The notes below the pieces were generated by a model. It saw only the letters and a list, made by a program, of their open reading frames with translations. It was not told the origin of the DNA and searched no databases. From assembly GCA_035342095.1 (NCBI GenBank), contig DAOQWL010000015.1, positions 1-64,000 on the forward strand: a stretch of 64,000 nt of DNA, read 5' to 3'. The DNA is from PLanc-01 sp035342095 (GTDB lineage: Bacteria > Planctomycetota > Phycisphaerae > Sedimentisphaerales > Anaerobacaceae). The position numbers were made by a program, and so were the translations under genes. Shown in pieces: positions 1 through 7,466 of the stretch (its first letter is position 1; each line of letters begins with the position of its first letter).

Positions 1-939
1 GAAATAGGCTGGGGTCTGCAGCGAGCCGCTGCCCGAGTACGACATCGCGATGTCGGACAGGCTGTATCCCGCCTCATTGTCCGTGATAACAATCCGGCCG
101 TCGACGAAGGACGCCGTCGCATCCGTCAGGACATTGTTGTTCAGATGGTCGATCACATTCTGGATCGTCGTCGAGCCGGTGACCGTCATGGTCAGACCCG
201 AGCTGAACTCGGTGCCGTCCGCGTTGTAACCGGAGATCGTGATGGTCCCCGTCTGGCCGGCGCCTAACTGGCCGCCCGTTCCCGAACCTCCGCTGAACTG
301 GTCGAGCTGGTCGAGCTCCGTGGTTTCCGTGGCCTCTTCCCCATCGACGGTGTAGCTCAGGCTCGACGTCAGCACTTGGGCGGTCTCCGTCCCGACCGCA
401 TCGGAACTGAGATTCCCGGTGAAAGCGATCTCGGAGGTCGCTGAGGCCGGTAGGGCCACGTCGTACGGGATCTGGATGCCGTTGTTGCCGGAGACCTGGA
501 AGCCGGCCGCTTCGCCGGTCTTGCCGATACGCTGCACGCGGTAGCCTGTGGCGGAATCGACCAGGTAGCCGCCTGCGTCCACGCGGAACGCGCCGGCCCG
601 CGTGTAGAGAAGCTGCTCGCCGCTGCTGACGACGAAATACCCCTCGCCGTCGATGGCCATGTCCAAGGCGTTGCCGGTGTCCACAATGCTGCCCTGGGTC
701 ATATCCGCGATGATGCTCGAGACGCCGACGCCGCTTCCCATTTGCAGCGCGTTGGTGCCGCCGACCGTATCGGTCGGCTGCGAGGCCTGGGAGAGAGTCT
801 GGCTGAGCAACTCGCTGAAATTGGCCCGGCTGGCCTTGAACGCGTTTGTGTTCACGTTTGCCAAGTTGTTGCCGGCCACGTCCAGCATCTGCTGATGGGC
901 CTGCATTCCCGTTACGCCGGAAGACAACGCATATGACAT
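1..939 (-). CDS. flgE: Flagellar hook protein FlgE (C-terminal part beyond the left edge)
   Basis: Structural subunit of the flagellar hook. The first 313 residues are in the window. They open with the flagellar rod/hook N-terminal signature (MSYALSSGVTGMQAHQQML, then DVAGNNLANVNT), continue with the FlgE/F/G core (MAIDGEGYFVV, LYTRAGAFRVD, GYLVDSATGYRVQ) and run into a Ser/Thr-rich hook-surface domain cut by the window edge. The start at 939 has an AAGGAG site upstream. It lies 42 bp downstream of flgD on the same strand, so both are likely read from the sigma-54 promoter at 1456-1471. FlgE is favoured over FlgF/FlgG because flgD precedes it and the central domain is long. Confidence 0.93.
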   Translation of the reverse strand, partial: MSYALSSGVTGMQAHQQMLDVAGNNLANVNTNAFKASRANFSELLSQTLSQASQPTDTVGGTNALQMGSGVGVSSIIADMTQGSIVDTGNALDMAIDGEGYFVVSSGEQLLYTRAGAFRVDAGGYLVDSATGYRVQRIGKTGEAAGFQVSGNNGIQIPYDVALPASATSEIAFTGNLSSDAVGTETAQVLTSSLSYTVDGEEATETTELDQLDQFSGGSGTGGQLGAGQTGTITISGYNADGTEFSSGLTMTVTGSTTIQNVIDHLNNNVLTDATASFVDGRIVITDNEAGYSLSDIAMSYSGSGSLQTPAYF

Positions 940-981
940 AGAGGTATTCTCCTTATCCTATTCAATCCTGTGGATACGCCA

Positions 982-1371
982 TCAACCCCGAATTGATGTT
1001 ACACCCGACAGACTGACTGCCCGATCCCCCACGGTGAGAACGATGTCGCCGCCGTTCCCCGCGGTGACCTCCGTCACTTTGCCTGTGACCGTCTCGGTCG
1101 TGCCATTCGCCAGCGTCGCATCGAACGAGACCTCTTTGCCGACCAGCGAGCTGGCATAGCTGCGCTGCACGAGGTCGAGCACTCCGCTGAAGGACGTATT
1201 CAACGTCTCCAGTTGCTGGAGCTGATTGAACTGCGCCAGTTGGGACGCCATCTCCTGATTGTCCATCGGCTCCAGGGGGTTCTGGTTCCGCAGTTGCGTC
1301 ACCAGCAGCGTCATGTAGTTCAACTGAATATCGCTGGCCGACGCGGTCGTCGATGTCGACACGGTGCTCAT
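982..1371 (-). CDS. flgD: Flagellar hook assembly (cap) protein FlgD
   Basis: Scaffold for hook polymerisation. The 129-residue product has the conserved FlgD N-terminal block (YMTLLVTQLRNQNPLEPMDN, then QEMASQLAQFNQLQQLETLN). At about 129 residues it is a short FlgD, lacking much of the C-terminal Tudor/Ig region of the roughly 220-residue enterobacterial form, though a short segment (VGKEVSFDATL...VTEVTAG) may represent part of it. The start at 1371 has AAGGAG upstream. First gene of a leftward flgD-flgE unit. Confidence 0.93.
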   Translation of the reverse strand: MSTVSTSTTASASDIQLNYMTLLVTQLRNQNPLEPMDNQEMASQLAQFNQLQQLETLNTSFSGVLDLVQRSYASSLVGKEVSFDATLANGTTETVTGKVTEVTAGNGGDIVLTVGDRAVSLSGVTSIRG

Positions 1372-1455
1372 AGGTCTGCACTCCTTATTATGGCAATCCG
1401 GCACACGTTCATCCGCCGCATGATGACGCACGCGGCAATCCAACGAATGCACTAT

Positions 1456-1471
1456 AGCAACCCCCGTGCCA
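1456..1471 (-). promoter_or_regulatory. Sigma-54 (-24/-12) promoter for flgD-flgE
   Basis: On the minus strand the sequence reads TGGCAC, five G residues, then TTGCT. This matches the sigma-54 consensus TGGCAC-N5-TTGC with the exact GG-to-GC spacing. It lies about 85 bp upstream of the flgD start, giving an expected start of transcription near 1444. Two sigma-54 activators are encoded nearby. Confidence 0.85.
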
Positions 1472-1593
1472 GCAAATGGGCCGCCGCGCGAATCGGAGAG
1501 AATAAAGTCGCGTCCACCGAAGTGCGGATACTGATTCATCGATCCGGCCCTGCAACGGGCTTCGACGACATCCGCTCCCACGCGACGAACGAC

Positions 1594-1630
1594 CAGGAAG
1601 AATATTCCCCCCGGCAGAAAATTCTTCCTG
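1594..1630. repeat. 10-bp perfect inverted repeat upstream of the flgD sigma-54 promoter
   Basis: CAGGAAGAAT (1594-1603) and ATTCTTCCTG (1621-1630) are perfect inverted copies separated by 17 bp. The dyad lies about 120-175 bp upstream of the minus-strand sigma-54 promoter, a usual distance for an activator-binding enhancer. A role as an upstream activating site is inferred from position only. Confidence 0.5.
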
Positions 1631-1789
1631 CCTTCATCCACGCGGGGTCCGCCCCGACCGGACGGCACAGCACCGACCGAGTGACATCCTCGCGTCCCAT
1701 AAGAACCATGGCCGGGTTCCTATCGAAACCTCTCTTTCGACGTCCGATCACGTATCCGTTCCCGGACCGTCCCATAAAAGGAGGAGCCG

Positions 1790-1915
1790 ATGTCACTGAG
1801 TGACATCGACTGCCGCGAGCGATGCGCGATGCGTCCAATAAAGATTAAAGATGTCACAGACCACCGGCCGATGTGGGGGGTATCTTCATCGAAGCTGTTG
1901 GATGGACCCAAGTGA
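1790..1915 (+). CDS. Possible 41-residue small protein or leader upstream of the regulator gene
   Basis: An AGGAGG sequence lies about 6 nt before an ATG at 1790 that opens a 41-codon frame (begins MSLSDIDCRERC, ends KLLDGPK) closing at 1915, 22 bp before the preferred start of the sigma-54 activator gene. The ribosome site is among the best in the region. No family is recognised and codon preference cannot be judged at this length. It could be a translated leader, a small protein, or a chance frame. Confidence 0.3.
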   Translation: MSLSDIDCRERCAMRPIKIKDVTDHRPMWGVSSSKLLDGPK

Positions 1916-1937
1916 ATCGATGAAACAACGAGGAGAT

Positions 1938-3377
1938 ATGAGTCTGGTACGAAGGATCGTTGTCGTCAGCAAGAAGCCTCAGATCCACGCCGTTGCGAGG
2001 GAGTTGGCGCATGAAGTATTCGCCGCCGACGACCTGTCCGAGGCGCGAGACATCGTCGCCACGGTGTCCCCGAGTCTCGTGGTGTTCGAAGGCGTCTTCG
2101 CGCCAGCGCACGTGCAGGCTTGCCTCGGGAACATCGAAACGGACATGCAGAGGCCGCCTCTGGCAATCGTGATTCCGGCGTGTGCCAGTCCCTTCGCAGA
2201 CAGCGAGTACGAACAGGCGGGCGTCCTGGTTTGCCCGAGAGGAGAAGAGAACGGCGGGCGGCTGCGAGACCTCGTCGCCGCTACGCTCGAGACCGCGCAA
2301 CACCAGGCCGCAGAACGGAACGACCCCGTCTTCTTCCAGGATGAGATCGCCGCCGCAGTGAAGATGGCGGGTCGCAGCGAGGCGATTGCCAGGACCCTCC
2401 AGATGATCAAGCTGGTCGCTGCCAGTCGGTGCAACCCCGTTCTCATCGTCGGCGACACAGGCACCGGCAAGGAGGTCGCCGCCCAGGCGGTGCACAGGCT
2501 GAGGCATCCGAACGATCCGTTCGTCGCTGTCAATTGCGCCGCGCTCACCGCCAACCTGCTGGAAAGTGAGTTGTTCGGACACGTCAGAGGTTCGTTCACC
2601 AGCGCCGACCGCGACAAGACCGGGCTGCTCGAGATGGCCGGATCCGGGACGATCTTCCTCGATGAGATCAGCGAAATGCCGCTCGAACTCCAAGCCAAGC
2701 TCTTGCGTGTCCTTCAGGAACGGGTGTTTCGTAAGGTCGGCGGGCTCAAGGACATCGAGTGCAAGGCCACGATCATCGCCTCCAGCAACCGCGACCTCAA
2801 GAAGGAGGTCCGGGAAAAACGGTTCCGCCAGGACCTCTACTATCGCCTGAACATCTGCCCGATCGCGATGGCGCCGCTTCACTCCCCGGAACGGAGGCAG
2901 GACATCCAACTGCTGGCACAGTACTTCCTGCAGACATCGAGCATCTGCTCGCACAGGCCAACGCCCGTCACCTCCATCACGAAGCTCGCACTCGAGGCGC
3001 TTTGCCGCCATGACTGGCCGGGCAACGTGCGGGAACTGCGCAATGTCATCGAGCGGGCAATCGTGTTCGAGACCACCGACAAGATCGGGCTGTCGAGCAT
3101 CATCATCGATCCCATCGACAGCCGGGAGTCGCCGCGGCGCGCCCCCGAGGGACACATGCGGGACTTCTCGCTGGAGAAGGCGGAACGGGAACTGATCGCC
3201 CGCGCTCTGCACGAAACCGGCTGGCAGAAGACGCAGGCCGCAGCATTGCTCGGCATTACGCGTGCCACGCTCTACGCCAAGGTCAAACAGTACAATCTGC
3301 ACAGAGACAAAGGCGGCGAAGACGAATTAGAGGCCGCCGCCAGTCCGGCTGAAGCCCTCCCCGTGGCCGTCGACTGA
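1938..3377 (+). CDS. Sigma-54-dependent regulator with degenerate GAFTGA loop (FlbD/FleQ-like)
   Basis: The 479-residue product has an N-terminal receiver-like domain (1-120) lacking a clear phospho-acceptor context, an AAA+ sigma-54 interaction domain with Walker A GDTGTGKE (172-179), Walker B GTIFLDEIS and a conserved FRQDLYYRLNI sensor region, and a C-terminal Fis-type HTH (KTQAAALLGITRATLYAKVK). The sigma-54-contacting loop GAFTGA reads GSFTSA (218-223), which would be expected to impair open-complex formation. The start at 1938 is chosen for GAGGAG 5-9 nt upstream; an in-frame ATG exists at 1851. It lies between flgD and the TPR-fli operon, both of which have sigma-54 promoters, so it probably regulates flagellar genes, perhaps as an antagonist or partner of the activator at 7467. 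Confidence 0.88.
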   Translation: MSLVRRIVVVSKKPQIHAVARELAHEVFAADDLSEARDIVATVSPSLVVFEGVFAPAHVQACLGNIETDMQRPPLAIVIPACASPFADSEYEQAGVLVCPRGEENGGRLRDLVAATLETAQHQAAERNDPVFFQDEIAAAVKMAGRSEAIARTLQMIKLVAASRCNPVLIVGDTGTGKEVAAQAVHRLRHPNDPFVAVNCAALTANLLESELFGHVRGSFTSADRDKTGLLEMAGSGTIFLDEISEMPLELQAKLLRVLQERVFRKVGGLKDIECKATIIASSNRDLKKEVREKRFRQDLYYRLNICPIAMAPLHSPERRQDIQLLAQYFLQTSSICSHRPTPVTSITKLALEALCRHDWPGNVRELRNVIERAIVFETTDKIGLSSIIIDPIDSRESPRRAPEGHMRDFSLEKAERELIARALHETGWQKTQAAALLGITRATLYAKVKQYNLHRDKGGEDELEAAASPAEALPVAVD

Positions 3378-3758
3378 GGAATCGGCCGATTCTCTCTGGT
3401 GTCTTTCGCGCAACGGCGCGGGCGGTGCGCCGCGCGTCGGGCGCCACCCACCCAGCCGCAAGGCTGCACGAAGCGACTCGCCCTTGCGCCGCATCAGCAG
3501 TCGAGAGAGGCGGAGCCTTCCTTCCCCCGCCGGGTCCCGGCGCGTCAGAAAATCCGCCGGGCCGTATAGAATCCTGACACCGCGGCCTTCGGCAGGTCCG
3601 GAGAAAGAACACGCCGGATGAGGTCCCGCCGCCATAAGGTCGGCGGTTCGCATCCAGTTTCCCTTCATTGATGCGCGCGACTCCATTTGGCACAACGGTT
3701 GCTAAAGAAGGAGCGGGTTCTGGGCCGCGCCGGCTGAATCGGGGCGGCGCCGGCTCTC
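3378..3758 (+). other. Intergenic region carrying a sigma-54 promoter
   Basis: No convincing gene is seen in these 381 bp. They begin with a 14-bp palindrome, GAATCGGCCGATTC (3379-3392), directly after the regulator stop codon, with no T-run that would make it a clear terminator. They end with the sigma-54 promoter at 3688-3703. The space between is long enough for activator sites. Confidence 0.6.
3688..3703 (+). promoter_or_regulatory. Sigma-54 (-24/-12) promoter for the TPR-fli-flhA-fliA operon
   Basis: TGGCAC-AACGG-TTGCT matches the sigma-54 consensus with correct spacing. The expected transcription start is near 3714, about 45 nt before the first ATG at 3759. It is the same promoter class as that of flgD-flgE, facing the opposite way, with a sigma-54 activator gene between them. 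Confidence 0.87.
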
Positions 3759-6413
3759 ATGAATGGGCGTCCTCAGGACACCGACAACGGAATGTTCAGA
3801 AAAAAGGCACAACCGAATCGCGAAGGAAAAGGGCAGCCGCAGACGCCGTCGGAGGGCGATCTGTTCGGCGTTCCGCTGCCGGAACAGCCGGAGTATGGCG
3901 ACGTCTTCTCCTCGCACGTCGAGTTCGGCGCGGAGTTCGTTCCGTCGGACGCGCTGCCGCATCGCGGACGCGGCCTCCATCCGTTGCCCGAGATCCCCGT
4001 TCGCACCAGCCGGCTGCCCGTGCATCTGAGCCGCCTGTCGAAGACGCAGAAGATCCTCCTGCTCGGGATCGTCATGATCGCCGCATCGCTCCTCTACACC
4101 TTCTCGGCCACCATGGGCCACCGGGATCAGGTGGGCGCAACGTCGGGCGGGGAGCAGAGGGCGGAGTTGCCATCGATGCCCGGCCAGCCTTCCCCTGAGG
4201 CGCCGCGCCGGCCGCAGCCGGTCTGGGATACGCGCGGGGACGGCCCGCGTCTGGGCACCTCCTCACCCAATCAGCCCGAGACAACCGAGATCCTTGAGCT
4301 CAGCATCCCCAGTCCCGAGCCCCTGTCGCTGCAGTTGGCCGACAAACTGTATCAGAAGCGAGAGTACGAACACGCGTTCGTCGCGTACGACAAGCTCTAC
4401 CGCCGATTGGCTGCGACCGAGGGGAATCGGCCCCTCCGCGACTTCCTGCTGCTGCGCATGGCCATGTGCAGCCATCACAGCGGGGACGCCAGCCAGGCCG
4501 ACACGCTGTTTCGGACGGTGTCCTTGAGCCGCCTGCCCATCCTTCGGGCACTGGCCCGATACCACCAGAGCACGATCCTGGTGGAGCGAAAGCGGTATCT
4601 CGAAGCGGCCGCCAGGGCGTACCAGACCATCAGCCTGATCGGAGTGGCGGATATCGACGAGAAATGGGTCTCGGCCGTCCGACAGCAGTGTGGATTCCTC
4701 GTGGCCGAGACGGTCACCCGCAACCTGCTGTCGCTGAGCGATGCGGACGCCAACCTGCCGAGCGACCTGTGGGGTCATCATCCCCATGTCGATCCATTCG
4801 TCAATATGGACGAGCCGCAACTGCGCGTCTTCCTGACTTCAGGGTCCGAGAAACTCGACGAGGCAGCACTGAGCCCGCAGATTCGCGCCGCCACGGGAAT
4901 GAATGCGGTGGATCGATGGTCCGTGATCTGTAATGGCGCGTCGATCGAGGAACTGCTGGCGCGATTCGCCGCGAACGCCGGACTCAATCTGCGGTGGGCG
5001 GACAACGGACAAACGGCCCCCTCCGAAGAGAACATGCGCAAGAGACCCGTCTATCTGTATCTGACGTCCGCCACAGCCCAACAGGTAGTCACCGTTGCCG
5101 CCGGCAGCGTCGACCTGCTCGCCCAGCTCGACGCCAGCGGCCGCAACGTCAACGTGCTGGACCCGACATCCTATTCCTCGTTGGCCGAGCACACGAGACT
5201 CCTGACCGAGGAGGCCATTTCGCTGTGGCAGCGTTTTCTGCTGACGGCGGACACGGACCAACGGGCCCCGAACGGGCATTTCGCCCTGGGATTGCTCCAG
5301 ACCGTTCGCGGGCAGTTGGACGAGGCCATCGCCGAGTACAAACTCGTCGCGAACCGGTTTCCGAAACACCCGCTGGCGCCGCACGCGTTGTTGGAGTCGG
5401 GCAGACTGAAGGTGCGTCTGCGGGATTACGTGGGGGCCCACGCCGATCTCAAGCAACTCGTGGAAGTGTATCCGGAGACCGACCTGGCGGATACGGCGTG
5501 TCTTCACCTGGCCGATGCCACGATGAAGGCGGGCCAATATGAGGAGGCGTCGGGCCTGTATCGCAAGGTCTACAACCTGGGGTTGTCCGTGGAGTCTCAG
5601 GCCAGTTCCGCATTGGGCGCGGGCCGGTGCTTCCACGAAATGGGCAACAGCGAGGAGACAGCCCGATGGCTGAACCGCTATGTGACGCTTGTCCGGGATC
5701 AGGGCCGCCCGGAGTTCCACTCGGCCTGTTTGCTGCTCGGGAAAGCGTATCTCGCCCAGCACAAGCCGCAGCAGGCACACGCCGCACTGAACCTGGCAAT
5801 CAAGGGCAACCTCTCCCGCGAGCAATACGTGGAAACCGTCGCGGTGCTCGTCAGAGCGTACATCGAGCAGGGACTCCTGCTGGAGGCCCTGGAGACGATC
5901 GAAGGCACGGCGGGATGGCAGCTCTCGCAGCAGGAGAGCATCGATTTGCTCCTGTTGCGGGTGCAAATCCTCCGCTCGATCGGCCTGGTCAACAAGGCCA
6001 TCGCCTTGTTGCAGGAGAAAGGACAGTTCCTGCCGAGTCCGGAACTCAAGGGCGCTGTCGCATTGGAACTCGCGGCCTGCTACTACGACAACGACGACAT
6101 CGAATCGGCCAGGAAGACGCTAAGCGATGCGTTCGCATTGGTCGGGCCGGGACCCCAGGCCCAGCAGATCGGCCGGGAATTGGCCCGCATGTGCCTGCGC
6201 CTCGGGCAGATGAACCAGGCCATCTCGGTCTGCTCGCAGTTGCTCGAGCACGCTTCTGCGAGGGAGAGACCCCCGGTCCTGACTCTGCTGGCCGAGGCCC
6301 ATCGCAGACAAGGGCAGTACGATCGCGCCATGGCCGCCGTGCTGAATCAGTATGACAACACGACGGACCCGAATCTCGTTCGGGTCGCGCCAGACGCGAA
6401 ACTGGCGCCATGA
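3759..6413 (+). CDS. Membrane-anchored TPR-repeat protein, first gene of the flagellar operon
   Basis: The 884-residue protein has a polar N-terminus of about 90 residues, one membrane span (KILLLGIVMIAASLLYTFSA, near 105-125), a Pro/Glu-rich linker and a long series of TPR-like helical repeats (for example GHFALGLLQTVRGQLDEAIA, then EYKLVANRFPKHPLAPHALL) to the C-terminus. The topology suggests a cytoplasmic head and a periplasmic solenoid. It begins about 45 nt after the sigma-54 promoter and its stop overlaps an ATG of the next frame. No specific family is recognised. Position at the head of a flagellar operon suggests a role in assembly or placement of the flagellum across the envelope. 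The start has no strong ribosome site; an alternative ATG is at 3792. Confidence 0.75.
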   Translation: MNGRPQDTDNGMFRKKAQPNREGKGQPQTPSEGDLFGVPLPEQPEYGDVFSSHVEFGAEFVPSDALPHRGRGLHPLPEIPVRTSRLPVHLSRLSKTQKILLLGIVMIAASLLYTFSATMGHRDQVGATSGGEQRAELPSMPGQPSPEAPRRPQPVWDTRGDGPRLGTSSPNQPETTEILELSIPSPEPLSLQLADKLYQKREYEHAFVAYDKLYRRLAATEGNRPLRDFLLLRMAMCSHHSGDASQADTLFRTVSLSRLPILRALARYHQSTILVERKRYLEAAARAYQTISLIGVADIDEKWVSAVRQQCGFLVAETVTRNLLSLSDADANLPSDLWGHHPHVDPFVNMDEPQLRVFLTSGSEKLDEAALSPQIRAATGMNAVDRWSVICNGASIEELLARFAANAGLNLRWADNGQTAPSEENMRKRPVYLYLTSATAQQVVTVAAGSVDLLAQLDASGRNVNVLDPTSYSSLAEHTRLLTEEAISLWQRFLLTADTDQRAPNGHFALGLLQTVRGQLDEAIAEYKLVANRFPKHPLAPHALLESGRLKVRLRDYVGAHADLKQLVEVYPETDLADTACLHLADATMKAGQYEEASGLYRKVYNLGLSVESQASSALGAGRCFHEMGNSEETARWLNRYVTLVRDQGRPEFHSACLLLGKAYLAQHKPQQAHAALNLAIKGNLSREQYVETVAVLVRAYIEQGLLLEALETIEGTAGWQLSQQESIDLLLLRVQILRSIGLVNKAIALLQEKGQFLPSPELKGAVALELAACYYDNDDIESARKTLSDAFALVGPGPQAQQIGRELARMCLRLGQMNQAISVCSQLLEHASARERPPVLTLLAEAHRRQGQYDRAMAAVLNQYDNTTDPNLVRVAPDAKLAP

Positions 6414-6448
6414 CGACAAACAACCGAATGGACAAGGACGAAGAACCC

Positions 6449-7375
6449 ATGACGACGAACATATCCCATTCATCGTGGCTCAGAGCCTGCACGATCCTGT
6501 CCCTGCTCGCCTGCGTGGGCGCACTGCGGGCGGCGGAGCCCACCCGGCCCCGGACCCCTCCTCGGATTCAGGGGACGTCCTTTGCCAAGGGAGGACTGAG
6601 CGACCCGTGCGCAGTCGGGCCCATGGCACTGGCTGGCCCGGAAGGCGCCGCGATCCCCGACTCGGCCATCCCTTTGTCCAGCCTCCTGAGCCGCATGAAG
6701 AGCGAGGGCCCGGCGGCACGCACCGAGTCCGGAAAGGGCAGTCCCCTCGCACAGACGCTGTGGTCGAACCGGGTCGCTGCCCCCGAGCAGACCAAGGAAG
6801 TCGAGGCCAGTCTGGCCCTCAAGCGCCTGGTCCGACAGGTTCGATCCGTCAAGTTCGAGGACAACAGCGCGGGTCCGACCTTCCAGCCGCCGGCCGAATC
6901 CGATTCGCCGGGCGTGACGTTCGACAGGCAGCTCGCGGAAGTCAACACCATGGGGAAGACAGCATCTGCGAGTCCCGCGGTGGCCACCTCCGCCGAGGGA
7001 TCGGCGTCGTCCAAGACACAGAGGACTCTCGACACCCTCCGCCAGAATCCCGACCAAGTCCGCGATCCTCTCGAAATGGCTGAGCTGCTGTTTCTCAGCG
7101 GGCGGGCCAAGGAAGCGACGCCGTTCTATGCCAAGGCGCTGCAGAACATCAGCCCGGGCGATCCCGCCACCGAGGCGGATCGAGCCTGGGTCCTCTTCCA
7201 ACTCGGCAATTGTCTGCGTGAAACCGACACCGCCAAGGCCCAGGAGACGTACATGAAGCTCGTTGCCGAGTATCCCACCTCGCCGTGGACGGAACTGGCG
7301 AAGGCCCATGGCCGACTCCTCACGTGGTATCAGAAGAACCCGTCGGCACAAACAACGGCATCGCCTCAACTGTAG
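6449..7375 (+). CDS. Secreted TPR protein in the flagellar operon
   Basis: The product of about 308 residues has a Sec signal peptide (WLRACTILSLLACVGALRAA), a Ser/Pro-rich middle, and a C-terminal TPR segment (LEMAELLFLSGRAKEATPFY, then DRAWVLFQLGNCL and a third helix pair ending near PTSPWTELAKAH). The start at 6449 puts the signal peptide at the N-terminus; an in-frame ATG at 6410 overlaps the previous stop codon and would add 13 polar residues. The C-terminal arrangement resembles BamD/YbgF-like periplasmic TPR proteins. It probably works with the larger TPR protein encoded just upstream. Function unknown. Confidence 0.68.
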   Translation: MTTNISHSSWLRACTILSLLACVGALRAAEPTRPRTPPRIQGTSFAKGGLSDPCAVGPMALAGPEGAAIPDSAIPLSSLLSRMKSEGPAARTESGKGSPLAQTLWSNRVAAPEQTKEVEASLALKRLVRQVRSVKFEDNSAGPTFQPPAESDSPGVTFDRQLAEVNTMGKTASASPAVATSAEGSASSKTQRTLDTLRQNPDQVRDPLEMAELLFLSGRAKEATPFYAKALQNISPGDPATEADRAWVLFQLGNCLRETDTAKAQETYMKLVAEYPTSPWTELAKAHGRLLTWYQKNPSAQTTASPQL

Positions 7376-7466
7376 CCGACCGCATCCTCTGTCGTGAAAC
7401 AGCCATCCAACCGGCGAATGAGAAGCAGCGAACATGGGCAAGACCGAGAACCAGGAGAGAGGCAGG

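Noticed and set aside
3379..3392. 14-bp palindrome after the first regulator, considered as a terminator
   Set aside because: No loop and no T-run follows; kept only as a note in the intergenic entry.
3640..3660. GGTTCGCATCC resembling a tRNA T-arm
   Set aside because: No anticodon or D-arm and no acceptor stem could be found upstream at the right distance.
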